Assembly (NCBI RefSeq): GCF_030268225.1
Contig: NZ_BSQG01000004.1
Location: forward strand, 62,001-126,000
DNA: 64,000 nt
Source: Nocardiopsis ansamitocini
Lineage (GTDB): Bacteria > Actinomycetota > Actinomycetes > Streptosporangiales > Streptosporangiaceae
Reading direction: 5' to 3'
Shown: positions 42,470 to 51,042 of the stretch, piece after piece
Layout of the letters: the number at the start of each line of letters is the position of its first letter
How positions within the stretch are numbered: position 1 is the stretch's first letter
Notes under the pieces: model-generated
Told to the model about the DNA's origin: nothing
Databases searched by the model: none
Seen by the model: the letters and a program-made list of their open reading frames with translations, nothing else
Program-made: the position numbers and the translations under genes

Positions 42470-42906
42470 GCTGGGACCCCCAAGCGCGTCGGCCAGCGCC
42501 GCGCGATCTGCGCGGGCGCACCGCCCCCTTGACCTCCGGCCCGGGTTGCCCGCGGACGCTTCCCGCTCTTGATAACACCTGGTGCGGCACGCGGAGGGCG
42601 ATTTGCCGCAAACGGTCTTTTTCCTCGAAGCGTTGACATCTCTGTCGGGTGGCCGATTCCGGATCGGCCGGTACGCCGGTCCTGCGTTCGTCGGTCGATC
42701 GCTGCCCCGGAGCGTGTGCGGGACGTGCGTGTCGTCGATGGCGAGGGCAACGGCCCCTGCCGTACCCGCGGTTGTTCTCGGCGGTCGTTTGCACGTCCCG
42801 CTTCTCTTCACCTTGCCGTCAGATCTCGTTCGGGTGACGCCGATAGACATCTGGTGGCACCGGGCGGCAGCGCCTGTCGCGCGGGCCGTCGACCGTGAGG
42901 ACGGCC
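42470..42906. other. Divergent intergenic region before the GT2 gene
   Basis: About 435 bases between the uncharacterised leftward protein and the rightward glycosyltransferase. A less GC-rich stretch with TTGACA near 42634 on the plus strand could be part of a promoter. If the leftward gene starts further upstream than I place it, part of this region is coding. Confidence 0.35.
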
Positions 42907-43749
42907 ATGAGGATCTCGGTGATCGTTCCAGCCTTCAACGAGGAAGCGGTGATCGGCCGCTGTCTGGAAGCACTGCTCGACCAGGTGGTCCCCGCCGACG
43001 AGATCGTGGTCGTGGACAACAACTCCACCGACCGCACCGCGCTCATCGCTGGGGGCTATGCCGACCGCGGGGTCAGGGTGGTGCACGAGCCGCGTCAGGG
43101 TCTCGTTCCGGCCCGCGACCGCGGTTTCGACGAGGCGACCGGCGACATCCTGGGACGGGTGGACGCCGACACCCTGGTCGAGCCGGACTGGGTGCTGCGC
43201 CTGACGGAAGCGTTCGCCGATCCCGGAGTGTCCGCCGTGACCGGGCCGTCATGGTTCTACGACGCCCCCATGCACCGGGCCGGGCTGGCCGCGCAGCGGC
43301 TGCTGTGCCACCGGGTGAACCGGATGCTGTCAGGCCACCCCATGCTGTGGGGCTCCAACATGGCGCTGACCCGCGAGTGCTGGCAGGAGCTCCGCGCCCA
43401 CGCCTGCCCCGGCCCCGACCTCTTCGAGGACCTCGACCTCGCCATCCACCTGCACCGTCTGGGACGGCGTGTGCACTACGCGGACCGGCTGCGGGCGCCG
43501 GTCTCCGCGCGCAGGCTCGCCGGTTCCCTCGGGGGCCTGCGCCGCTACCTGCGCACCTGGCATCGCACGTATGCGCTGCACGACCAGCACCGGGCAGCGG
43601 CCGGGGCCCGCGTGTTCACGGCCACCGGCCTGGTGCTGTTGTTCCCACCGGTGGCGCTGCTGCTGCGCGCGTACACGCCCTATGAGGGGACGCTGTCGCC
43701 GCGCCGCCTGTTCGCGCGCTCCACCACAGCGGTCCGCCCCATCCCCTAG
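42907..43749 (+). CDS. Family 2 glycosyltransferase
   Basis: A 280-residue GT-A glycosyltransferase. It begins M-R-I-S-V-I-V-P-A-F-N-E-E, has V-V-D-N-N-S-T-D for nucleotide binding, and R-V-D-A-D-T as the metal-binding D-x-D. A hydrophobic C-terminal stretch (about residues 235-260) may attach it to the membrane. ATG with GAGGA 5 bases upstream was preferred to the GTG 12 bases earlier. Donor and acceptor unknown; lipid or cell-envelope glycosylation is usual. Confidence 0.88.
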   Translation: MRISVIVPAFNEEAVIGRCLEALLDQVVPADEIVVVDNNSTDRTALIAGGYADRGVRVVHEPRQGLVPARDRGFDEATGDILGRVDADTLVEPDWVLRLTEAFADPGVSAVTGPSWFYDAPMHRAGLAAQRLLCHRVNRMLSGHPMLWGSNMALTRECWQELRAHACPGPDLFEDLDLAIHLHRLGRRVHYADRLRAPVSARRLAGSLGGLRRYLRTWHRTYALHDQHRAAAGARVFTATGLVLLFPPVALLLRAYTPYEGTLSPRRLFARSTTAVRPIP

Positions 43750-43968
43750 ATCACGGTTTTCCGATCACCGTGCGCCGCCCCGAAGCCGTGGCCCGACTGC
43801 CCGAGCCGGCTTCGTCCTCGACACGACGCGGGAAGGGGCAGGTACATCGCCACATGCTGGGGTGGCCGGCCGCAAGCGACCGTGCCATGGCATCTGTCAT
43901 GGCAGGAGCGTGCAGAACGCTGAAGGGGCCCCTGATTCGTGACACTTCGTGACGGCCCGGACCGGTCT

Positions 43969-43974
43969 TAGGTT
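43969..43974 (+). promoter_or_regulatory. -10 box of the truncated CPBP gene
   Basis: TAGGTT ends 6 bases before the ATG with no ribosome binding site, a leaderless arrangement that survives although the gene is broken. Confidence 0.4.
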
Positions 43975-43980
43975 CGAATC

Positions 43981-44340
43981 ATGGACCCCGACGACACGCT
44001 TCAGCGCTCTCGAACCAACACCGTTCGCCCCCGTGCTCCGAGACCGGTACCGCCGGGCGTGGAGTACCATCGCGTCCTCGCCGGAGACAAGTGCCGCATC
44101 GGACGCGGCACTCTGGCGATAGCGCTCGTGGTGGGTGGAATGTTCGTCTTCGCCTATCGCCTTGCCGAGGCGGCCGCCCTGGCCCTGGTCACCTGGCGCA
44201 CCGGTGGCAAAGAAGGTCCGACCTTCAGGTTTTCCGGTACGACACACCGGCTCCGTGCGAAAGGACCCGGGCCAACGTCTTTGCTCTCGGGGCCGACGCC
44301 CTACCGCACGCACTTGCCACCGGACCGACCGTTCGGTTAG
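43981..44340 (+). pseudogene. Truncated CPBP-family (CAAX-like) membrane protease
   Basis: The first 60 residues (P-P-G-V-E-Y-H-R-V-L-A-G-D-K, then R-I-G-R-G-T-L-A-I and a membrane helix) look like the N-terminus of actinobacterial CPBP intramembrane proteases, normally about 250-300 residues. After residue 75 the sequence becomes polar and proline-rich and stops at 119, with no E-E-x-x-x-R or H-x-x-x-D/N catalytic motifs. The rest of the gene has been lost, apparently by a deletion joining it to the promoter region of the next gene. Confidence 0.6.
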
Positions 44341-44414
44341 TAATTCGGTGTCGGTACAAAGCCGGCAGTGACCAAACCGCCCGGAGAGTCCGGCGCCCGA
44401 AACGGAGTGCACCA

Positions 44415-45284
44415 GTGAACGCTTTTCCCGCCACAGCCGGCGTCGTCGGGGGAGGACGCATGGGAGCGGGTATCGCCCAGGTCCTCCTCACAGCAGGCGC
44501 GCAGGTCACCATCGTCGAAAGCAGCCCCGAGGCGGCCGGGGCCGCCAGGGGCAGGGTCGCCTCCGGGCTGGCCAAGGCCGGTCGACGCGGCGTGCTCGAC
44601 GGTGTCCCCGACGACCACCTGTCCCGACTCGCCACGGTCACCGCGGTGAGCGGTCTCGACCCCGAATCGGCGCTGGTCGTCGAAGCGGTCCCGGAGCAGG
44701 TCGACCTCAAGGCGGACGTCCTCTCAGCGGTGGAGCGTGTGGTGCGCCCGGAAACGGTGCTGGCCACCAACACCAGTTCCCTGCCCATAACCGAGCTCGC
44801 CGCGGCACTGGAGCGGCCCGGACAGTTCCTCGGCATGCACTTCTTCAACCCGGTGCCGGCGTCGGCACTGGTCGAACTGGTCGTGTCTGCGCAGACGCGC
44901 ACCGACGTCCTCGACACGGCCCGCGGCTGGATCCGCGGGATCGGTAAGACCGAGGTCGTGGTGCGGGACTCACCCGGGTTCGCCACCAGCCGCCTGGGTG
45001 TCCTGCTCGGGCTGGAGGCGATCCGCATGTTGGAAGAGGGGGTGGCAGAGGCCGCCGACATCGACACCGCGATGGAACTGGGCTACCGCCACCCGGCGGG
45101 GCCGCTGAAATCAACCGACCTGGTCGGCCTTGACGTGCGCCTGGCCGTCGCCGAGCACCTCAGTCAACGTCTCGGTGAGCGCTTCACGCCCCCGGACCTG
45201 CTACGACGCATGGTGGCGGAGGGGAAACTGGGGCGCAAGACCGGACAGGGATTCTACGCCTGGCCCCCGCACGACACCGTATGA
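44415..45284 (+). CDS. 3-hydroxyacyl-CoA dehydrogenase
   Basis: A 289-residue NAD-dependent dehydrogenase. The N-terminal motif is G-V-V-G-G-G-R-M-G-A-G-I-A, and the catalytic region is V-L-A-T-N-T-S-S-L-P-I-T followed by G-M-H-F-F-N-P-V (catalytic His). The C-terminal domain has D-S-P-G-F and G-L-K/D-type helices, ending G-x-G-F-Y-A-W. It matches 3-hydroxybutyryl-CoA dehydrogenases (about 285 residues). GTG start; ribosome binding site GGAG. Single-gene unit ending at a hairpin. Confidence 0.93.
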   Translation: MNAFPATAGVVGGGRMGAGIAQVLLTAGAQVTIVESSPEAAGAARGRVASGLAKAGRRGVLDGVPDDHLSRLATVTAVSGLDPESALVVEAVPEQVDLKADVLSAVERVVRPETVLATNTSSLPITELAAALERPGQFLGMHFFNPVPASALVELVVSAQTRTDVLDTARGWIRGIGKTEVVVRDSPGFATSRLGVLLGLEAIRMLEEGVAEAADIDTAMELGYRHPAGPLKSTDLVGLDVRLAVAEHLSQRLGERFTPPDLLRRMVAEGKLGRKTGQGFYAWPPHDTV

Positions 45285-45291
45285 AGAAGGG

Positions 45292-45322
45292 GCCCGGCGG
45301 CGCTTCCCGAAGGCCGCCGGGC
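45292..45322. terminator. Bidirectional hairpin terminator
   Basis: A 10-bp GC stem (GCCCGGCGGC with GCCGCCGGGC), whose loop contains CTTC/GAAG that can extend the pairing, sits between convergent genes. Confidence 0.7.
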
Positions 45323-45334
45323 ACCCGCCCGGGA

Positions 45335-46627
45335 TCAGGCCGCCCCGCGCGCCATCGCGATCAACCGGTCCAGGACCCCGCCGCCACTGGCCCGCAGCCC
45401 GTCGTGCTCCCACTCGTTGGTGACCCAGACCCGGCAGCCCTTGATCGCCGCTGCGGTCTCCAACGACAACCCTGCGTCGACGTACATGTCGTCGTGGTAG
45501 ACAGCCGCGGCGACCGGCACGGTCGTGGTGGCCAGGCGCTCGGCATCATAGAGGGACGGCCACTCGGTGCGCGCGGCCAGCAGGTCGGCAGCCGCCCGCA
45601 ACGGGCGCAGCGCCGGGTCCAGTTCGAACTGCCAGGGATAGATCATCTCGCCGGTGAACAGCAGGGGCGCCTCGGAGACGAGGTCCGCGTCGGCGGCGAA
45701 GGAGGGGAATTCCGTGCGTACGCGGTGGGCCGCCCAGTCGGTGGCCCCGGCGCCCTGCGCGTAGATCGCCTCGTGCAGGGCCGCGTAGAGCGGAGTGGAG
45801 GCAAAGCTGAGCTGTTCCTTGACCTCGGTCAGGAACGCGTCGCTCAACCAGTCGCCACCGTCGGCGAAGGCATCCTCGAGCAGGTAGTGCAGGGAGTGGC
45901 TGCCACTGCCGCGCCCCAGCATCTGCCCGAGCGCCTGGAACGCCTCCACCGTGAGTCGGCCCCCGCCGGGCAGTTCCACCTCGTTGTCCCGCAGGTGGGC
46001 GGCGATCCGTTTGACCGTGGCGGCGTCATCCGGGTAGCGCGCGTAGTGCGCCGCGGTCTTGGCCGCCACGTGCGGGTAGGTGGCGCGGTAGACGGTGGCG
46101 GCGTCGGCCTGAAGACCGGGCAGCCCCCCGGTGATGAAAACCTCGCGCAGCCCCTCGGGCGCGATCGAGAGGTAGGTGGTCGCGCAGAACCCACCGAAGC
46201 TCTGCCCCAGAACGCTCCAGGTCTGCTCGCCGATCAGCGCGTGCCGGATCAGTTCGGCGTCGCGCACGATGGAGTCGGCACGAAAATGCCCCAGGTAGGC
46301 GGCCTGTTCGGTCGGATCGCCCAGACCGGCGAGGGTGCGCCGGTTGACGGGGGTGGAACGCCCGGTGCCGCGCTGGTCCAGCAGCAGGACCCGGAACTCA
46401 CCGAGCGCGCGCCCGAGCCACGTCTCGGCGCCGATCGGCCGCGGCGAAGGGCATCCCGGCCCGCCCTGGAGGAACAACAGCCAGGGAAGATCGTCGGTCT
46501 CCCGATCCGGTGCCACGACCTCGCGCGCGTAGACCTCGATGGTGGCGCCGTCGGGAGCGGCGTGGTCGAGGGGGACGGTGAAGGTGTGGTCGGTCATGAC
46601 CAGGCCGGGTTGGCGCAGAGTGCTCAT
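45335..46627 (-). CDS. Proline iminopeptidase-like alpha/beta hydrolase (S33)
   Basis: A 430-residue hydrolase. The oxyanion motif Q-G-G-P-G and D-Q-R-G-T-G are typical of S33 prolyl aminopeptidases, and the nucleophile elbow is G-Q-S-F-G-G. The C-terminal H-D-G region supplies the catalytic His. It removes N-terminal proline from peptides or has related esterase/amidase activity. ATG chosen; an in-frame GTG 6 bases upstream and an ATG 30 bases downstream are possible starts. Confidence 0.88.
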   Translation of the reverse strand: MSTLRQPGLVMTDHTFTVPLDHAAPDGATIEVYAREVVAPDRETDDLPWLLFLQGGPGCPSPRPIGAETWLGRALGEFRVLLLDQRGTGRSTPVNRRTLAGLGDPTEQAAYLGHFRADSIVRDAELIRHALIGEQTWSVLGQSFGGFCATTYLSIAPEGLREVFITGGLPGLQADAATVYRATYPHVAAKTAAHYARYPDDAATVKRIAAHLRDNEVELPGGGRLTVEAFQALGQMLGRGSGSHSLHYLLEDAFADGGDWLSDAFLTEVKEQLSFASTPLYAALHEAIYAQGAGATDWAAHRVRTEFPSFAADADLVSEAPLLFTGEMIYPWQFELDPALRPLRAAADLLAARTEWPSLYDAERLATTTVPVAAAVYHDDMYVDAGLSLETAAAIKGCRVWVTNEWEHDGLRASGGGVLDRLIAMARGAA

Positions 46628-46676
46628 GGTCACCGACGCTAGCGGACCACCGGGAGACCGGCGATGCGCGTCCGGC

Positions 46677-47711
46677 CTATGCCTGGGACGGCGGCGCGGT
46701 GCTCTCGCGCTGCACGACCTCGCCCAGCACCGGGATCACCCGGGGCGATGCGGCGTGCTCCTCGCGCAGGGCGAGGCGTGCGGCCTCCTCGCCCATCCAT
46801 TCCAGGGGGAGGCGCACCGTGGTCAGAGCCGGGGTGAGGTCGCGCAGCGTGGGGATGTCGTCGAAGCCGGCCACCGACAGGTCCTGGGGAATGCGCAGCC
46901 CCGCGTCGCGCAACGCCGCCATCGCTCCAGTGGCCATCACGTCGTTGACCACGAACAGGCAGGTGGCGTCGGTCCCCGCAGCGAGGAGGCGACGGGTGGA
47001 CTCGTAGCCTCCGTCCCGGGTGAACGCGCCGTGCACCACGTTGTGGTGGGCCAGTTCGATCCCCGCGTTGGACAGCGCGGCATGGAAACCGTCGAGACGG
47101 TCCCGGGCGGTGCGCAGATCGGTGGGGCCGGCCAGGATCGCGAATCGGTGGTGCCCCTGGGCGATCAGGTGGCGGGCCAGTGCTGCGGCACCGTTGTGGT
47201 TGTCCGGCACGATCGTGTCGGCGGGCAGCCCCTCCTGGGTCACGCATGCCACCCGGCCACCCTGCCGGGTGAACATCGCGATCTCGGCGGACAGCCGCCG
47301 GGTGCTCTCCTCGTCGATGGAACGGCTGCCCGCGAGCACCACCGCGCGGGCCCGGTGCGAGCGCAGCGTGGCCAGCAGGTCGGACTCGCGCTGGGGTGCG
47401 CGCCCGGTGGTGCCCAGGACCACGATCAACCCCTCCTGCTCGGCGCACCCGGTCACGCCCGCGGCGATGCTGGAGAAGTAGGGGTCGGAGATGTCGTGCA
47501 CGATCAGCCCCACCAGGGAACTGGTGTTGCGGGCCAGGGTCTGGGCGGAAGCGTTGGCGAGGTAGCCGAGCTCACGGGCACTCGCGGTGACCCGTTCGCG
47601 CAACTTCTCCCCGACCTGGCGCGTACTGCCGTTGATCACCCGCGAGGCGGTCGCCAGGGAGACCCCGGCATGGCGGGCGACCTGCTCCAACGTCACATAC
47701 CCGGTCTCCAC
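46677..47711 (-). CDS. LacI-family transcriptional regulator
   Basis: A 344-residue repressor. The HTH is V-T-L-E-Q-V-A-R-H-A-G-V-S-L-A-T-A-S-R-V-I-N-G, with the hinge helix following, and the periplasmic-binding-like ligand domain contains V-G-L-I-V-H-D-I-S-D-P-Y and V-A-G-F-D-D. A palindrome GGAAAA-CA-TTTTCC lies 30 bases upstream. Four related sites occur before sugar-acid and ABC-transport genes in the window, so it probably controls a scattered uronate/aldarate regulon and itself. Inducer unknown. Confidence 0.93.
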   Translation of the reverse strand: METGYVTLEQVARHAGVSLATASRVINGSTRQVGEKLRERVTASARELGYLANASAQTLARNTSSLVGLIVHDISDPYFSSIAAGVTGCAEQEGLIVVLGTTGRAPQRESDLLATLRSHRARAVVLAGSRSIDEESTRRLSAEIAMFTRQGGRVACVTQEGLPADTIVPDNHNGAAALARHLIAQGHHRFAILAGPTDLRTARDRLDGFHAALSNAGIELAHHNVVHGAFTRDGGYESTRRLLAAGTDATCLFVVNDVMATGAMAALRDAGLRIPQDLSVAGFDDIPTLRDLTPALTTVRLPLEWMGEEAARLALREEHAASPRVIPVLGEVVQRESTAPPSQA

Positions 47712-47740
47712 GACGGTCCCTTCCCCTGCACGTACCTCTT

Positions 47741-47754
47741 GGAAAACATTTTCC
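47741..47754 (-). promoter_or_regulatory. LacI-type operator 2
   Basis: GGAAAACATTTTCC is a 14-bp palindrome apart from the two central bases (GGAAAA with TTTTCC). It lies 30 bases upstream of the LacI gene and is probably used for autoregulation. Confidence 0.75.
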
Positions 47755-47783
47755 TGGACGATCGTAGAGGTATCAGGGGGTTG

Positions 47784-48677
47784 TCAAGCATCCCAGCCGT
47801 GAAGTTCGGTGCGCCACTGCCTGGTCGGGCGCCACCCCAACGCCCGTTCGGCAGCTCCCGAACTGAACGCCGCACGGCCCTGGGTGAGGCCGCCGGCCAG
47901 TCCGGCCGTGCCGGGGTGGAACCGCGGAAGCAGCTCGGCCAACGGTTCGGTGGCCAACGGGTCCTCCGCGATCGCGTGCAGGATCTGACCGTTCCCGACC
48001 TGGTCGGGACGCTCCACGACCAGCGCGAACAGCTCTGCGGCGTCGCGGGCGTCGATGTAGTTGAACAGCGACCCCGCGGCCAGCTCCGGCTGGGCCAGCC
48101 GCTCCAGCAGGGTGTGCCCCAACTGGGTCGGCGCGCCCGCCCACTCCTCCGGAGCGATCACGTATCCCGGCCGGACGCAGGACAGGACGCAGCCGCCGCT
48201 GCCGCCCCGGACCAGGGTGCGCACGGTCTCCTCGATGATCGCCTTGCTCAGCCCGTAGGAATGCCATGGCGCCACCGGGTGCTCCTCGTCCAGCGGGAGG
48301 TAGCGGGGCGCCCAGCCCTCGGTGTTGTAGCCGAAGACAGTGGGCGAGGAGGCGGCCACCGCGGACCGTGCCTTGTGGGCGATGGCCGAGCTGAGCACCG
48401 CCCAGACCAACCGGGTGTTGATGTCGAGGATCTCGGTGTCGGGGCGTCCGAAGGGCACCGCGATCCCCGCCAGGTGCACCACGCCTTCGGGTCGGGCCTC
48501 GGCGAAGACCGCTTCGCGGGCGTCGTTGTCCAGCAGGTCGGCGACTCGCTGCTCGATTCCGGCCGCCTCGGGCCCGGGCGCCACGTCGACCGAGGTGACG
48601 GAGTGTCCACGGGCGGCGAGGGTTTCCACGACGCTGCGGCCGAGCCGGCCGGAGCCGCCGGTGACGAGGACGCGCAT
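47784..48677 (-). CDS. NAD-dependent epimerase/dehydratase, possibly uronate dehydrogenase-like
   Basis: A 297-residue extended SDR. It begins V-L-V-T-G-G-S-G-R-L-G and has the Y-G-L-S-K catalytic Tyr/Lys. The sequence S-S-P-T-V-F-G-Y supplies the Ser. Size and catabolic surroundings fit uronate dehydrogenase (glucuronate or galacturonate to aldarolactone), the step before an aldarate dehydratase and KdgD, but simple sugar epimerase is possible. It lies in the operon that begins with the MocA gene at 50775. Confidence 0.8.
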   Translation of the reverse strand: MRVLVTGGSGRLGRSVVETLAARGHSVTSVDVAPGPEAAGIEQRVADLLDNDAREAVFAEARPEGVVHLAGIAVPFGRPDTEILDINTRLVWAVLSSAIAHKARSAVAASSPTVFGYNTEGWAPRYLPLDEEHPVAPWHSYGLSKAIIEETVRTLVRGGSGGCVLSCVRPGYVIAPEEWAGAPTQLGHTLLERLAQPELAAGSLFNYIDARDAAELFALVVERPDQVGNGQILHAIAEDPLATEPLAELLPRFHPGTAGLAGGLTQGRAAFSSGAAERALGWRPTRQWRTELHGWDA

Positions 48678-48736
48678 GGCTGTAGTGCCTTTCTGCGTTG
48701 GTTGATCGGGGGAAGCGGAAGAGGGGCGCAGCAGCG

Positions 48737-49621
48737 CTACGCGGGTGCGCCGACACGCTCGCGCGCGGTCGCGACCAAGGCGGCCACTGCCGCGGTGCCG
48801 GGGTGGCCGTCGACCACGAGGGTGACGGTGCGGCGCTCGACCGCACCGTCGACCGGCACCTCCAGCACCCGGTCCCAGGCCAACGAGGTCCCGACCCCCG
48901 GGTATTCCGCGGCGCGCAGGAACCAGGGGTCGCGCTCCGCTCCGGCCTGGAAGAACACCAGTGTCCAGGGCGCGCCCTCAGGGGTGGTGCCGGCAAGGGC
49001 CAGCCACTCCGCGCGGGACTCGTGCAGCGCCTCCTCACCACCGGGCTCGGAGCCGAAGCAGCGCGGGGGCGTTTCGGACATCGGCGCGCGCCAGAAGAAC
49101 CCTCCGTACGCGGCTCCAGGACGGCCGTTGGTGGCAGGACTGCCGATGGTGAGCGTGCGCCCGCTGGTGTTGCGCACCGTGCTGTTCAGGTCGAGCGCCC
49201 ATGTGGTTGAGTCGATCCCGTGGGCACTGGTCGCACGTTCCTCCCTCAGTAGTTCGGTGCCCTCGGTGTCGGTCCACGCCACCACTGCGGTACGCCCGGC
49301 ATCGGACTCCACCGTCCACGCGACGTGCTCCTGGCGGCCGTGGTTGTCCAGCAGTACCGACCCGCGGTCACGGGTGAAGGTACGTCCGCCCCAGAAGCTC
49401 GTCCCCGACACATCGGCGATCGTGATGCCCACGCCCAGGTGATGCAGGTGGTCCTCGGGCAACACCTCGGTCACCACCGTCTGGGCCAGGGTGCGCACGG
49501 GGTGCAGGTAGGGGCGTGGCGACAACACGGGATCGACAGCGGCGCCGCTGTCGATGTCGGCGACCGCGGCACCGTCGAGGCGCAGGCGGGCCATGAGCGT
49601 CGCGGGGGTGGTCTCGGTCAA
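48737..49621 (-). CDS. DUF6807 (PmoA-like) family protein
   Basis: A 294-residue beta-rich protein with no signal peptide. Characteristic stretches are L-H-P-V-R-T, H-L-H-H-L-G-V-G-I-T-I-A and F-W-G-G-R-T-F, which I associate with DUF6807 proteins found beside MocA dehydrogenases in sugar clusters; the two close histidines (H-H-L-G) suggest a metal site. TTG start, supported by GGAAAGGTGA 7 bases upstream and the TTGA overlap with the preceding stop; an ATG 27 bases upstream is less likely. Function unknown. Confidence 0.7.
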   Translation of the reverse strand: MTETTPATLMARLRLDGAAVADIDSGAAVDPVLSPRPYLHPVRTLAQTVVTEVLPEDHLHHLGVGITIADVSGTSFWGGRTFTRDRGSVLLDNHGRQEHVAWTVESDAGRTAVVAWTDTEGTELLREERATSAHGIDSTTWALDLNSTVRNTSGRTLTIGSPATNGRPGAAYGGFFWRAPMSETPPRCFGSEPGGEEALHESRAEWLALAGTTPEGAPWTLVFFQAGAERDPWFLRAAEYPGVGTSLAWDRVLEVPVDGAVERRTVTLVVDGHPGTAAVAALVATARERVGAPA

Positions 49622-50775
49622 CGGGTCACCTTTCCAGTGGGCGCCCACGGGACGCCGATCTCGGAGAACATGGCGATACGCTCGGCGCTTTGCCGCACCA
49701 GCTCCTCTACTCCCGGAACCACGCGGCGCACGGCACCGTCCTCGACGGACACCTGCTGGGCCGGCGCGGGGATGGGGGAGGGATCGGGAGCGCGCCGCAC
49801 CGCGTCCAGGACGGCCATGAATCCTTGGGTCGCGTCCGGTGGGACCAGCAGGTCGGCGCCGTCACGCAGGTGCGCCACCAGGTTCTCCAGCAGGTCGGTG
49901 CGCGGGTGCGTGGTGGTCACCGGCTCGTGGCCGGGACGCTCCAGGGTGACGCGGTCCAGGGTGTACTCCAAGACGATGCGACCGCTCGCGCCGTGCACGG
50001 TGAGGGAAGGCACCCGGTGCTCAGCAGCGCACAGCGTCACGGCCACCGAGATCGGAGTGCCGTCAGGAGCGTGCAGTCGAACGCAGGAGGTGTCGTCGCT
50101 TTCGATGTCGTGGGCGTGGAACATCTCCAGCTCGATGTCCGCAGGGGTGCTGTCCCCTGCCCCGGCCACCGCCAGTGCCGTGGCAACGGCGTGCGCGAAC
50201 GGGTTGGTCAGCGCACCGTCCACCACATCGCGTCCGTCCAGGCGTCGCCGCCCGGCCCACGCCGCGCGCTCATAGTAGGCGGAGGTGCGAATCCAGGTCC
50301 CCGCACCGCCGATACCGCGCACCGCGCCGATCGCTCCATCGGCGATCAGGTCGCGCACCGCGCCCACCGCCGCGGACCCCAGGCTCTGGAAGCCGATCTG
50401 ACAGGCCAGCCCGGAGGCGGCCACCGCCGCGCGCAGGTCGTGGAACTCCGTCAGCGTGGAGGTGGGGGGCTTCTCCAGGAGCAGGTTGGCGCCGTGGGAC
50501 AGCGCGGTCCGGGCCAACGGGAGGTGTGTGTGGATCGGGGTGACCAGGATGGCGACCTCGGCTCCGGTACGGCCCAGCAGGTCACCCAGATCGTCGGAAT
50601 AGGCGACGTCGCCCAGCCCGGCCAGTGTCTCCTCCTGCACCGGCCGGTGGTCGCACACGCCCACCAGTCGCACGAGGCCGGTCTCGGTCAAACGGAGCAG
50701 GTTCCCCAGATGGGAGCGTCCGTGGCCGTGGACCCCGGCGAGCACCACCGAGACGGGGCCGCCGGCGGGGCTCAT
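49618..50775 (-). CDS. Gfo/Idh/MocA-family oxidoreductase
   Basis: A 385-residue dehydrogenase. The nucleotide site starts V-V-L-A-G-V-H-G-H-G-R-S, and the catalytic motif is L-E-K-P-P-T near residue 100. H-A-H-D-I-E-S-D is later in the substrate domain. First gene of the minus-strand operon MocA, DUF6807, epimerase and possibly LacI. LacI-type operator 3 lies 75 bases upstream. Substrate unknown, probably a sugar or sugar lactone. Confidence 0.88.
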   Translation of the reverse strand: MSPAGGPVSVVLAGVHGHGRSHLGNLLRLTETGLVRLVGVCDHRPVQEETLAGLGDVAYSDDLGDLLGRTGAEVAILVTPIHTHLPLARTALSHGANLLLEKPPTSTLTEFHDLRAAVAASGLACQIGFQSLGSAAVGAVRDLIADGAIGAVRGIGGAGTWIRTSAYYERAAWAGRRRLDGRDVVDGALTNPFAHAVATALAVAGAGDSTPADIELEMFHAHDIESDDTSCVRLHAPDGTPISVAVTLCAAEHRVPSLTVHGASGRIVLEYTLDRVTLERPGHEPVTTTHPRTDLLENLVAHLRDGADLLVPPDATQGFMAVLDAVRRAPDPSPIPAPAQQVSVEDGAVRRVVPGVEELVRQSAERIAMFSEIGVPWAPTGKVTR

Positions 50776-50849
50776 CGGCGCGCCCACTGCGAACGGGGGA
50801 GAGGCGTTGTGGCGGCCACGACATCGACTCCTTCGGCTGATATCGTCAT

Positions 50850-50863
50850 GGAAAGCGCTTGCC
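50850..50863. promoter_or_regulatory. LacI-type operator 3
   Basis: GGAAAGCGCTTGCC differs by one base from the GGAAAGCGCTTTCC palindrome. It lies between the divergent MocA (leftward) and semialdehyde dehydrogenase (rightward) genes, so it could control both. Confidence 0.75.
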
Positions 50864-51042
50864 CAATGTAGGTCTCCCCGGAAGCCGGTGTCAACGATGT
50901 GCACGTCGGGCATCGGTGAGCGGGGAGGCCCACCGGCCCGACGACTGCGTATGCCCAGGCGTCACCCCTCACGACCGGGCGCCCGGGCCCGCAGCGCGAA
51001 CAGGGCCGAGCGAACGACTTCAGAGAGGCAGGGACCCAACCG

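Noticed and set aside
46539-49442. A 967-codon plus-strand frame opposite LacI, epimerase and DUF6807 genes
   Set aside because: Each of the three opposite genes has intact family motifs and normal lengths; the long frame results from absent stops in GC-rich DNA.
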